Assembly (NCBI GenBank): GCA_020186115.1
Contig: WSYJ01000133.1
Span: 124,001-188,000 of the forward strand
Reading direction: 5' to 3'
Source: Histomonas meleagridis
Lineage: Eukaryota; Parabasalia; Tritrichomonadida; Dientamoebidae
DNA length: 64,000 nt
Under the pieces are notes generated by a model. It worked only from the letters and a program-made list of their open reading frames with translations, was not told the origin of the DNA and made no database searches. Each line of letters starts with the position of its first letter. The first letter of the stretch is position 1. Both the position numbers and the translations under genes were made by a program. Below, one piece after another: positions 27,550-36,772 of the stretch.

Positions 27550-30510
27550 TTATTTTTTATTATATACTGATAATTTATCCTTAAAAGATTGACTCACATT
27601 TTTATTTAGTATTACTTTTGGTGGTAGAGTTGATGCATTTGTTGTTGGCTTTAAATTAACTTTATGAAGATCTTGTTTTTTCTGTTTTTTCTTTTTGTCA
27701 ATTGGTTTTAAATGCACATTTAGTGCAGCATATGCAATGTTTTCACTACGAATCTCTTTTTTGTTTGCTTTAATCTGTAAATTTGGTGATGAATGTGTTA
27801 TATTTGGATTATTTTGAGATTTGATTTGTATATTCGTTTCAGATTGAGTTAAATTATTATCATCACTAATTGCACTATCATCAATTTGTGCATTTGATAT
27901 TGGAAATAATTTTGGTTTTGTATGGGCTGAATTATCTTGTTTTAAATTAAAAGATTTTGCCTTTTTTAAGATTGATTTCTTTGTAGTTTTTTCATCATTT
28001 TCACTTGAATAAAGTGCTATTTTAGTAAGAATTGTTTTTGATTCATTAATATTTGTTGTTACATTTCTTGATAAAGCTTCTGATTGTTTAAATTCTACTT
28101 TTCCTTGAGGAGGAGATTCTGATGGATTACAAAATTTAGAAGGAATTTTTAAAATGAAAAATGAATTTATTTGAATTTCATGATTTTTATCATATCCGCC
28201 ATAACAAATAATTTCTTTTGTACTTTCGACATATTGACAAGCAAATCTAGAAAATCCTTTTATAAAATTTCCTTCAATATTTATTGATTCTGTGTTTAAT
28301 GTTACAAGGTTAACAACAACTATTGGTATATCATCGTTTGTGTTATTAATCCCACCAATTAAAAACATATATCTTTGAATAATTATAGCTTTATGCATTG
28401 TTCTTGGAATTGAAGCCATTTCTCCTGTTAAGTTTAATTTTATCCATATATTGTTTATTAAAGAATATGCCCAACAATCATCAAATACATTAATACCATC
28501 ATCTCCGCCATATATTATCATATAATCTTTATATAAAACTGCAGAGTGACTTTTTCTTGGTGCTGGTTGTGGTGAATTTTCATTTGGTTTAATCTTTGTT
28601 ATTTTATTTGTTTTTTGATCATATGATAAAATTCTATTAATTACTTGACGCGATCTTGGATACATACCACCAAATATTAAAAATCCTGTTTTAGTAGGAA
28701 TCATCGTATGATATATTCGAGAAAATTTTTCATTTTGTGGAGGCCGATATATATGTTTCCATTTATTTGCTTCAAATATTGCAATATGAGAAGATGGACC
28801 TCCATAAATATATATTTTTTTCATAAAAACAATCATTGATGTAGTTATAGAACGAATAGTGATTAATTTATCAACAGATATAGTTTTATTTGTAATATTA
28901 TATGTTATTAAAGGAGTTGGAACTTTACCTAATATATTTCCACCAGCAAAGTATATAATATCATCAAGAATCACGGATGATAAATCGGATATTGAAGGTA
29001 AAATTGACGAATTTTTTACTTCTTCACATCTTATAACATTTTCTAAATTCTCAGAAAATTGTGAATTTCTTAAATTAATAAAAGTATCAAGCCACTCATT
29101 CTTTATAGTAACATTTTGAAACTCTATAAAATACCATTTATCTTGCTGACTTTGAAATTCAATAACCTTTTCTGATTTTGAAGGAAGGAAACTTATATTT
29201 TTTAAAACTTCAAAAAATTTTGGTATTTCAGGATCTGAACCTTTTGTTAATAAAATCATATCATTAAATGTATATAAAGTTCCTTTGTTAGCAGTGTTTA
29301 AAATATTAATTGGTACTTCACTAATTATCCTTCGATCTTCAGTAACTAAATTTAATTGTTTTGAAAGTCGATAATCTATTTTACTTACTTGTTGTCTTTG
29401 TCTAAATATATCACCTGCTGTTTCCATTTCATGCGTTATTTTTTCAATTGAATCTAAAGCAATTGGCAAATCAAAACTATCAGGATGACTCAAAGGTGTA
29501 TACTTAATTAATTCTCTAATTAAAAGAATATAACGTGGCATTCGTTGTATTGGCATTATTAAATAACCATTAAAATCAAGGCCTGTTTTATATGGATTAG
29601 ATTGAACAATTTCAAGCATTTTTTTATCATTACGTAAATTTCCAGCAATATTATTGATTTTATCATAATCAACGATATATTGTTGAGAAGCCATAAATCT
29701 AGATGAAAAAGTAACAAATGTTTCAGATAATATTGATGAATACTTGATTCCATTTTTCTGTAAGCTATTAAGAAAATTAACATGACAATCAATCATTTTT
29801 GGAAGTTGACCAAAAATTAGATTCATATTTGATTCATTAACAATCTTGGCTTCAATCATTTTTTGGCGAAAATGATTATATAATGTATTAAGACCAAAGC
29901 AATATGTTACTTCAGTATCATATAACTCTTTAAGTATTTTTTCTCTTGTTTGTATAAGTTTAATTGATTCTGGTTTAAGAGAACAAGAAAAACTAAATTG
30001 GAATTTTTCAGCAAGATCAAAAATTTCATAAGCTGAAAGATTTTGATTTAATAAAGTTTTCCCAACAAATACTTGAGGATTATTAACTTCAAGTTCAAAT
30101 TGTTCAACAATACGAAAAAACACATCTTTTCCTGTTAACTTTTTAAACTCAGTATAAATGAAACGTACTACAAATGGAGGAATATCAATATTATCTTTAC
30201 ATATAACTTGTAATATTAAAAAGAAGAATTTTTTATCTGATTTTGGAATTATTTGAAACGCATAATCTTTTGATAATGATTCTGGATCAGGATCTTTAAG
30301 TTGTTGTATTAGTTGTGGATATTTCGAACTTGGGATAAAGTTATTATCAATTAATGGCTTAATAAATGTTGGCGTTTTGATGGCAAGCATATAACCTTCA
30401 GGAATAGATAAGGAAGTTGAAATATTTAAAACAGTTTTATTAATAACGATGTTTTGATGTTTATATTTAGGTGGAAACCCAGATTGAAGGATTGCAACAA
30501 CTGAAGCCAT
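27550..30510 (-). CDS. RhoGEF (DH-PH) fused to Kelch repeats
   Basis: A 986-aa protein. Residues 1-185 are an unrecognised N-terminal domain. A DH (RhoGEF) domain spans about 188-375, from REKILKELYDTEVTYCFGL to the conserved PIQRMPRYILLIRELIKYTP helix. A PH-like domain follows (about 385-480). Five or so Kelch blades occupy about 510-790 (IIYFAGGN, GFLIFGGMYPRSR, MIIYGGDDGINVFDDCWAY, MFLIGGINN). The last 200 residues are disordered, Lys/Ser/Asn-rich. DH-PH proteins load GTP on Rho/Rac GTPases, and Kelch propellers bind partners such as actin. It would control the actin cytoskeleton at the membrane. The PAK kinase at 60310 is a plausible downstream effector class. Confidence 0.88.
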   Translation of the reverse strand: MASVVAILQSGFPPKYKHQNIVINKTVLNISTSLSIPEGYMLAIKTPTFIKPLIDNNFIPSSKYPQLIQQLKDPDPESLSKDYAFQIIPKSDKKFFFLILQVICKDNIDIPPFVVRFIYTEFKKLTGKDVFFRIVEQFELEVNNPQVFVGKTLLNQNLSAYEIFDLAEKFQFSFSCSLKPESIKLIQTREKILKELYDTEVTYCFGLNTLYNHFRQKMIEAKIVNESNMNLIFGQLPKMIDCHVNFLNSLQKNGIKYSSILSETFVTFSSRFMASQQYIVDYDKINNIAGNLRNDKKMLEIVQSNPYKTGLDFNGYLIMPIQRMPRYILLIRELIKYTPLSHPDSFDLPIALDSIEKITHEMETAGDIFRQRQQVSKIDYRLSKQLNLVTEDRRIISEVPINILNTANKGTLYTFNDMILLTKGSDPEIPKFFEVLKNISFLPSKSEKVIEFQSQQDKWYFIEFQNVTIKNEWLDTFINLRNSQFSENLENVIRCEEVKNSSILPSISDLSSVILDDIIYFAGGNILGKVPTPLITYNITNKTISVDKLITIRSITTSMIVFMKKIYIYGGPSSHIAIFEANKWKHIYRPPQNEKFSRIYHTMIPTKTGFLIFGGMYPRSRQVINRILSYDQKTNKITKIKPNENSPQPAPRKSHSAVLYKDYMIIYGGDDGINVFDDCWAYSLINNIWIKLNLTGEMASIPRTMHKAIIIQRYMFLIGGINNTNDDIPIVVVNLVTLNTESINIEGNFIKGFSRFACQYVESTKEIICYGGYDKNHEIQINSFFILKIPSKFCNPSESPPQGKVEFKQSEALSRNVTTNINESKTILTKIALYSSENDEKTTKKSILKKAKSFNLKQDNSAHTKPKLFPISNAQIDDSAISDDNNLTQSETNIQIKSQNNPNITHSSPNLQIKANKKEIRSENIAYAALNVHLKPIDKKKKQKKQDLHKVNLKPTTNASTLPPKVILNKNVSQSFKDKLSVYNKK

Positions 30511-30947
30511 TCAAGAAAAATTAGACACAATTGGTTTTGGTTTTTATTGAATAATGAAATGCTACATAAATATTTTTAATTGAAATATTTTCGATATTCC
30601 GTGACAACTTAAAGAAATTATTTAATCAAAGAAGTATTTGGTTTTATTCAATAAAATATTTGATGATGAAAAGTATTATATTTTTTTGCTTGCCTAATGA
30701 CATGAATAAATCTTTAAAATATTACTGTGCATTTCTGCTTTAATAAGTCATTTATTTATAATAGCATCAAATGATAAAGAAAAATCAAAATTAAATATTG
30801 AGTAATATTATGTATCAAAACTTTTTGAATTTTATGTTTTAAATAAATTTTTATAATTTTATAAAATTTACTTCAAAAAGCTGGTTTTACATTGGCACTT
30901 TTATAACGGTCATGGCGGTTTGCGGGTTTGGTCGTTCCTTTTTTCTA
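30511..30947. other. divergent intergenic region of RhoGEF and uL3
   Basis: Mostly AT-rich with no coding pattern. The right 45 bp form the uL3 promoter, listed separately. Confidence 0.5.
30905..30947 (+). promoter_or_regulatory. uL3 promoter: AACGGTC, GGTTTGG, CCTTT
   Basis: AACGGTC (30905-30911) is followed by GGGTTTGGTCG and then CCTTTTTT starting at 30937, 11 nt before the ATG. The same order precedes uS17 and eL42, and the last two elements precede uS7. If transcription starts in CCTTT, as the T. vaginalis M5 element does, the leader is 11 nt or less. Confidence 0.6.
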
Positions 30948-32135
30948 ATGTCTCATCGTAAGTACAGTGCTCCACGTCGTGGTTCTCTTGGTTTTCTTCC
31001 ACGTGGTCGCGCCTCCCATGTTCGTGGAAGGATAAGGTCATGGCCAAAAGATGATCAATCCAAGCCACCACAACTTCAAGCATTCCTTGGTTATAAAGCT
31101 GGTATGACACACGTTGTTCGTGAAGTTGTTCGTGCTGGGTCCCGTCTTAACAAGAAGGAAGCTGTTGAACCAGTTACACTCATCGAAACACCACCAATGG
31201 TTGTTGTTGGTCTCATCGGTTATAAAGAAACAGTCCATGGTCTGAAGCCAGTTACTACTGCCTGGGCTAGCTTTGTTGGTGAAGAAATGAAGCGTTGCTA
31301 TTACAAGAATTGGGCTCAATCCAAGCAAAAGAAGGCCTTCGGTAAACTCGATAAGAAGGCTGATGACATGAAGAAACGTATCCAAGACATCAAGGAACAA
31401 TCCTCAGTTGTTCGTGTTATCGCTCACACCCAACCAAAACTTGTCAAACTTGGTTCCCGTAAAGCCGAACTCATCGAAATCCAAATCAACGGTGGTGATG
31501 TTGCCGCTAAAGTTGACTATGCAGTCAAGCTCCTTGAAAAGACAATCAATGTCGGAAACGTTTTCGCAGAAGGTGAACAAATCGATCTCATCTCCGTTGG
31601 CAAAGGCCGTGGTTGGGAAGGTGTTATCCATCGTTTTGGTGGCAAGCGTCTTCAAAAGAAGACCCATCGTGGTCGTAGGAAGGTTGCCTGTATTGGCCCA
31701 TGGCATCCAATGAGAGTCCTTTGGACCATTGCACGTGCAGGTAACAATGGTTTCCACCACAGAACCGAAATGAACAAGAGAATCTACAAGCTCCAACTCG
31801 TCGAAGGCGGAAAACTTGATGAAAGTGGTTCAACTGAATATGATATCTCCAAGAAGTCAATCAACCCAATGGGTGGCTTCGCTCATTATGGTAACATCAC
31901 AAACGATTTCGTTATGATCAAAGGATCTGTTTGCGGTGCTGTAAAGAGAACCATTACACTCAGAAAGACAATCAACGCTAACACAAAGAGAATCGCAACA
32001 GAAGATATCAACCTCAAATGGATCGATACTGCATCCAAGTTCGGCCATGGAAGATTCCAAACAAAGGAAGAACGCAACAAGTTCCTCGGAAAGCTCAAGC
32101 TCTCAAAGGTCGCTGCTGAACAAAAGAAGGAATAA
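30948..32135 (+). CDS. RPL3: 60S ribosomal protein L3 (uL3)
   Basis: This is a core large-subunit protein near the peptidyl transferase centre. The 395-aa product begins MSHRKYSAPRRGSLGFLPRG, the universal eukaryotic start, so the ATG at 30948 is right although the frame is open 12 codons upstream. Other family blocks are AGMTHVVREV, GLIGYKETVHGL, VGKGRGWEGVIHRFGGKRL and WHPMRVLWTIARAGNNGFHHRTEMNKRIY. The C-terminus ends basic. Codon choice is biased to C-ending codons (CTC, ATC, GTC, AAG), unlike the AT-rich neighbours, as expected of a highly expressed gene. The stop reads TAAACAA. Confidence 0.98.
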   Translation: MSHRKYSAPRRGSLGFLPRGRASHVRGRIRSWPKDDQSKPPQLQAFLGYKAGMTHVVREVVRAGSRLNKKEAVEPVTLIETPPMVVVGLIGYKETVHGLKPVTTAWASFVGEEMKRCYYKNWAQSKQKKAFGKLDKKADDMKKRIQDIKEQSSVVRVIAHTQPKLVKLGSRKAELIEIQINGGDVAAKVDYAVKLLEKTINVGNVFAEGEQIDLISVGKGRGWEGVIHRFGGKRLQKKTHRGRRKVACIGPWHPMRVLWTIARAGNNGFHHRTEMNKRIYKLQLVEGGKLDESGSTEYDISKKSINPMGGFAHYGNITNDFVMIKGSVCGAVKRTITLRKTINANTKRIATEDINLKWIDTASKFGHGRFQTKEERNKFLGKLKLSKVAAEQKKE

Positions 32136-32502
32136 ACAACCACAAATTATTAACCGAAATCTTTTCTTAACTTTATTTGAAAGTGTAACGCATAAACGTT
32201 CTCTAATATGTGGAAATGAATTCGTATTGACATCATAACATTTAGTGTGACTTTGTTCCTTACAAGGAAAGCAAAAATTAAATGAAGTTGAGTTACATCT
32301 AATTTTTTTGAATCCAGTTTGAAATCAAAATTTAGATAATTAAATCTCATATCAAATAATCTTAAAACAATTTCAGTTGAAGAATTAACTTCAAGTTAAA
32401 CAAGAAATTCATTACAGCTTCTTTTACTAAAAAAATTTTATGATTCCATTTTTCATAAAAGATTTTCAAAGCTTTGAAGAAACTGTACTGACCAAGCCAA
32501 TA
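32136..32502. other. intergenic DNA downstream of uL3
   Basis: AT-rich gap between converging genes, starting with the uL3 TAAA stop/poly(A) context. Nothing else is seen. Confidence 0.5.
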
Positions 32503-32694
32503 CTAGTTTGGCGTTTCTGATGATGTGGTACCTTGTTTTTGTTGTAATAATTCCTGAAGCATTTTGACTTGTTCCCACCTACTTTTAGAATTAATAACGT
32601 CAGCAGATACTCCAATTTCTAACAATCTTTCTTTTAATTCAGCAAGAGTTAACGTACGAAGGTCTCCACCGGTGGAGACAGATCCGGATGACAT
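32503..32694 (-). CDS. 63-aa protein resembling a conserved TAF1 segment
   Basis: A tiny protein. Its centre reads DLRTLTLAELKERLLEIGVS, then a short gap and SRWEQVKMLQELLQQ. This matches the pattern of a short helical segment conserved in the middle of TAF1 (roughly DLRKLT..E.R..L..FGV....I..L.RW..ID..R.L), where it follows the winged-helix region. Here it stands alone, with a Ser/Gly start and a Ser/Thr tail ending SSETPN. The ATG is clear and the frame is well used. It could be a genuine split-off transcription microprotein or an unrelated SAP-like helix pair. The similarity is from memory and needs a profile search. Confidence 0.45.
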   Translation of the reverse strand: MSSGSVSTGGDLRTLTLAELKERLLEIGVSADVINSKSRWEQVKMLQELLQQKQGTTSSETPN

Positions 32695-32954
32695 TTCAAA
32701 ATGAAAGAATGACAGGTGATATAAAAAAGTGCAAAATTTTGAAGTCTGATTTTGCCTTTCACGCGCACACTGCTGATATTCTCTTACTAAAAATATTAAA
32801 ATGACTGATATAACTAAGTCTATTCAATTCTTATTTTTCTTTTTTGCATTATAATTAATAATTGAAATAATTAATTAATTGTTTTTGTAAAGTCAGAAGA
32901 AAAATATAGAATAAGTTAAATTACAAACAAAAACAAAAATTTACTCAAAAGACC

Positions 32955-33752
32955 TTAGAAATCCTTGTAAAGTTGTTGCATTACTTCGCGTGCAGAAGGT
33001 CTTTCCTTTGGATCTTTCTTGAGCATTCCCATTATTGCTCTTGTAAGTTCGGTTGATACCTTTTTCTCTTCGAGGAGTTTAACATTTGGTTCATTGTATA
33101 AAACGTTGATACTGTATTCATATTCATTTCCGCCATCATATGGAAACCTTCCTGTGAGAGTTGCGTATAAGCAAACACCTAATGAGTATATGTCTGACTT
33201 GTAAGAGTTTGAACCAATTCTGATTTGTTCGGGAGCTAAATACATATATGTTCCACGTCTACCGTTAAGAGGGCCACCCTCAACAATTTGTGAAAGACCA
33301 AAGTCACAAAGCATTAATTCATCGCAGTTTTGTTTTGCTTTGAGTATTATATTTTCGAGTTTGATGTCATGATGAATAATTTTGTGAGAGTGCATAAAAT
33401 CAACGGCCATAAAAATATTACGAAATGCTTTCCTGACCTTTGTTTCTTTTAATGGCCCGTTTTTATTAATGAATTCGTTAAGATCAATTGATCCTGGTTC
33501 CATAACAATCACAAAATGTTTTTTTGTTTTAAATGAATCAAGATACTGAACTACTCCAATAGTGCTACATTGCATGTGGATTTTTACCTCGTTTTGGAAT
33601 TGTTTTTCATTAAATTTATCAAATGGAATTTTTTTTAAAACGACTTCTTTGTTTAAATCTGTGCTCCTACATAAGTAGCATTCTGAATATGCGCCATCCC
33701 CAACTTTGCAAATTTTTTCGTATCTTTTTTCCGATGTATTTGTTCCGTCCAT
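32955..33752 (-). CDS. serine/threonine protein kinase
   Basis: A 265-aa protein that is essentially only a kinase domain. The glycine loop is GDGAYSECYLC near residue 18, the ATP lysine is in VVLKKI, and the alpha-C Glu is in NEVKIHMQ. The catalytic loop reads HHDIKLENIIL, with the usual Arg of HRD replaced by His, and DFG is intact (LCDFGLSQ). The activation segment is YMYLAPEQI, followed by SDIYSLGVCLYATLTGRFPY. The His in place of Arg means activation-loop phosphorylation may not be needed. It belongs broadly to the CAMK/NEK-like expansion of trichomonads; I cannot assign a subfamily. It is a probable active kinase. Confidence 0.85.
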   Translation of the reverse strand: MDGTNTSEKRYEKICKVGDGAYSECYLCRSTDLNKEVVLKKIPFDKFNEKQFQNEVKIHMQCSTIGVVQYLDSFKTKKHFVIVMEPGSIDLNEFINKNGPLKETKVRKAFRNIFMAVDFMHSHKIIHHDIKLENIILKAKQNCDELMLCDFGLSQIVEGGPLNGRRGTYMYLAPEQIRIGSNSYKSDIYSLGVCLYATLTGRFPYDGGNEYEYSINVLYNEPNVKLLEEKKVSTELTRAIMGMLKKDPKERPSAREVMQQLYKDF

Positions 33753-34683
33753 TTTGTGATTTGGCTAAAATTTGCCTTCAAATTTTTGATCCATTTGAAA
33801 TTTCAAAGGCCTGTCAAAAGCTGGTACGAAAAGGTTTCAATTCAATTATGAAAAAAATTCTGTATTAATTTTGACGTGATTTTATTTGGTCGGACACTTT
33901 TGGTTTTGAATGGGAAATTTCTTCCTGTTTAGGAATGGACAATGTTTAACGATTTATAAATCGTACTCAATAATGCGCTGTTCTATTCTTCCACTATGTA
34001 AATCTTTTTATCCCTTGGTATCAAATTATCATCTAAATTCAAAAAAAAAAATTTCTAATCAAATAAACTCAATTGTGACTACACAGTTAAACAACTTCTA
34101 AACTTGGATAACATTTTGCTAACAAAAACAAACATACATCAAGCTTTATGATTTCTTTTAAGAACAGAATTTGTATTAAATAAAATGTTGGATTGGGCCA
34201 GGTGTCTCGCGATAACGACAATCGGAAACGTTTATCCCACCATTAATTATGTAGAGTGTCTCATGACTTTATACGGAACGTAACGCTAAAGGTAGTAGGC
34301 ACTCCAAAAATTGGTACGGCCATAACCGAAAAAACCGATATTTGGATTGAATTTTTTTTGTTTGTTTTAGCGTTCACAACACTAATGTTTTAAAAGGTTT
34401 TGTAGTTTCAAGTACTTTTGCTTTAATAACAACTAAAACATTATGTTTTTATGATTTTAAGTTAAGAGTTTAATTGAGTAATTTTAATTCATGGAAGACT
34501 TTTCAAGTTTAAAATAGCTTTAATCATTAAGAACAAATTTTAAATATAAAACTTATTCTTTACGCTTTTATATTATTTTTAAAAATAGTTTTATTTAAAA
34601 TGTATAATTTTTGGAATTCGTTTTTTTAAAAAAATCTTTTTATAATGAAGTTTTTTCAAATTGGTTTTTTTTTATGATTTTTA
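33753..34683. other. intergenic DNA with a GC-richer island
   Basis: The gap lies between divergent kinase and phosphatase genes. It is mostly AT-rich, but 34185-34360 is clearly richer in G and C and has protein-like but stop-interrupted translations on the minus strand, perhaps an old coding relic. No tRNA box A/B pattern, snRNA motif or intact frame was found. Confidence 0.4.
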
Positions 34684-35688
34684 ATGATAGAAGTTGAAAA
34701 AATAATTGCAAAGCTATGGGCAATCGAAAATGAGCCAATTAGCATGCCAGCAGGTTTAACAGCTAAAGAAATTAAATGGATTCTTAAGAAAGTTCGAAAA
34801 ATATTTCTTGAACAGCCAATTCTTCTTGAGCTTGAACCTCCATTAACGATCTGTGGGGATACTCATGGACAATTTCATGATACTCTCCGCATTTTTAAAA
34901 CAGGAAAAATTCCACCACAAACAAACTATCTTTTTATGGGCGATTATGTTGATAGAGGTGCACAAAGCATTGAGAATGTTTGTCTTATGTTTTGTTATAA
35001 GATTCTTTATCCAAACAATTTTTACTTACTTCGTGGTAATCATGAATGCTCATACATCAATCGTGTTTATGGTTTCTATGATGATTGCATTTGTCAATTC
35101 AGCCTTTCTATTTGGAAAAAATTTTGTGATGTATTTAACTGTTTACCAATCGCAGCGATTGTTGCAAAGAAAATTTTTTGCATTCATGGAGGAATATCAC
35201 CAGATATAACAGACCTTGATGATATTAGGAAACTAAAAAGACCTTTAGAAGTGCCTGAAGAAGGATTATTATGTGATTTGTTATGGTCTGATCCTTCACC
35301 TTTAGCTGAGTTCTGGGAACCAAGTGATAGAGGAACAAGTTACTATTTTGGGTTGAAACAAACTGAAGATTTTCTTCATAAGTTTGGCTTCGAACTAATT
35401 TGTAGAGGACATCAAGCAGTAATGAATGGATATGATTTCCCTTTTTACCCAAACCAAAGTATTGTAACAGTATTTTCAGCTCCAAATTATTGTTATGAGT
35501 TTGAAAATAAAGGTGCAATGTTGAAAATAGATGAAAATTTGTTTTGCTCTTTCTTAACATTGGAACCAGTTATAGTGGATATAGATATAATAATTGAAAG
35601 ACCAGGAACTCCTCCACCCAGAATATGTAACTCACCTGAAAATAAGCTTATTCAAATTTCATGTGAACTAAAAAAATCAAATAATTAA
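34684..35688 (+). CDS. PP1-like serine/threonine phosphatase catalytic subunit
   Basis: A 334-aa metallophosphatase of the PPP family. All catalytic blocks are intact: GDTHGQ (about 57-62), GDYVDRG (about 85-91), RGNHE (about 117-121) and HGGISPDI (about 167). The later ICRGHQAVMNGYDF and FSAPNYC blocks of PP1 are present too (the latter reads TVFSAPNYCYEF). The length and the SAPNYC motif suit PP1 better than PP2A, which would end in YFL. The last 40 residues (ERPGTPPPRICNSPE) are low-complexity. It removes phosphate from Ser/Thr in the cytosol or nucleus, usually under targeting subunits. The family is sure. Confidence 0.93.
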   Translation: MIEVEKIIAKLWAIENEPISMPAGLTAKEIKWILKKVRKIFLEQPILLELEPPLTICGDTHGQFHDTLRIFKTGKIPPQTNYLFMGDYVDRGAQSIENVCLMFCYKILYPNNFYLLRGNHECSYINRVYGFYDDCICQFSLSIWKKFCDVFNCLPIAAIVAKKIFCIHGGISPDITDLDDIRKLKRPLEVPEEGLLCDLLWSDPSPLAEFWEPSDRGTSYYFGLKQTEDFLHKFGFELICRGHQAVMNGYDFPFYPNQSIVTVFSAPNYCYEFENKGAMLKIDENLFCSFLTLEPVIVDIDIIIERPGTPPPRICNSPENKLIQISCELKKSNN

Positions 35689-35899
35689 AAAATTATTACA
35701 TCAATTTGAAAGATTGGATAATTTAATATTATAAAATTATTAAATTAAGTAAACAAGTAAATTTCTAAGTGGTATAAATCCTTTGTGATTTGATTAGAAA
35801 ATAAACGTATTTTTTTGAATGCATAAATAATTGAAAAAGTTGTAATGAATGAATTGTGATATGATATGATTTTGGTCGAAGAGAATCTTTGGGTTCCAC

Positions 35900-36634
35900 A
35901 TGAGTTCAAGCGAGATACAAAGATTTCTGAAAGCATCAAATTATTATGAATCCCTTAAAATATCAAGAGGATTTTCACAAAAAGAATTAAAGGAATCATA
36001 TTATAAATATATTAAATTGTTTCACCCAGACAAATGCAAAGATCCAAATGGGATTCAAGCGTTTCACCTATTGAAGAAGGCATACGAAACTCTCTCAGAT
36101 CCTGAAAAGCGAAGACAATATGATATATCAATTGATCCAAAGTCAAAACCAATAATTGCAGAACCATATCAACATACTCACATTCTCAATCCAGCATCAT
36201 TTGAACAATTCTTCCAAAAGAGTAAAAAGCCAAAAAAGCAGCCAACAAAAAGTCGCGTTTCAATCTTAATTTCGATGATTATTTTACTCATAATCATTTT
36301 GTTTTTCGCAAGTGCAGAACCAAACAAAACCAAGTTAGCTAAGAAGGAAATCGAAAAGAATATACGTTTTGGAAGTGGCGGATATTTTGATTCAAAATTT
36401 GTTAGTAAGAACTATAATCAACAATTTTATGTGAGTAACGAATTTATTGAAAAACAACAATTTACAAGTGATGCTGATGAAAACAAATTTATTGATTATC
36501 TTACAAAAGTTGCTGATGGTATGTACATTGAAGACTTGAAGAAAAAATGTAAAGAAGAAAGAAGACAGTATAGTAACATTAATTTTAGGAAAAGCTGTAA
36601 AAAACTTGATTCTTTATCCATTCGACATGAATAA
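35900..36634 (+). CDS. ER J-domain protein of DNAJB12/DNAJB14 type
   Basis: A 244-aa protein. The J domain is at about residues 12-75 and carries the HPD catalytic triad in YIKLFHPDKCKD, followed by KKAYETLSDPEKRRQYD. A single hydrophobic span lies at about 119-138 (RVSILISMIILLIIILFFAS). The rest, including FGSGGYFDSKFVSKNYNQQ and a basic C-terminal helix, resembles the DUF1977 region of DNAJB12/14. It stimulates Hsp70 ATPase and, by family, works at the ER membrane in quality control. The J domain is certain and the subfamily likely. Confidence 0.82.
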   Translation: MSSSEIQRFLKASNYYESLKISRGFSQKELKESYYKYIKLFHPDKCKDPNGIQAFHLLKKAYETLSDPEKRRQYDISIDPKSKPIIAEPYQHTHILNPASFEQFFQKSKKPKKQPTKSRVSILISMIILLIIILFFASAEPNKTKLAKKEIEKNIRFGSGGYFDSKFVSKNYNQQFYVSNEFIEKQQFTSDADENKFIDYLTKVADGMYIEDLKKKCKEERRQYSNINFRKSCKKLDSLSIRHE

Positions 36635-36772
36635 ATATGTATAGATTTAATAAATATTTTGTTTATAAAAGTTGTTCTCCATTTTATAGAATAATGAGCT
36701 TCTTTAAATAATGATTAATTCATAAAAGGGAATTTTAAGTTTAGTTTAAATTGAAAGTGTTTGTTCGAATAA

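Noticed and set aside
34190-34350. tRNA or snRNA in the GC-richer island
   Set aside because: No B box GGTTCGA, no cloverleaf and no U6-type ACAGAGA were seen.
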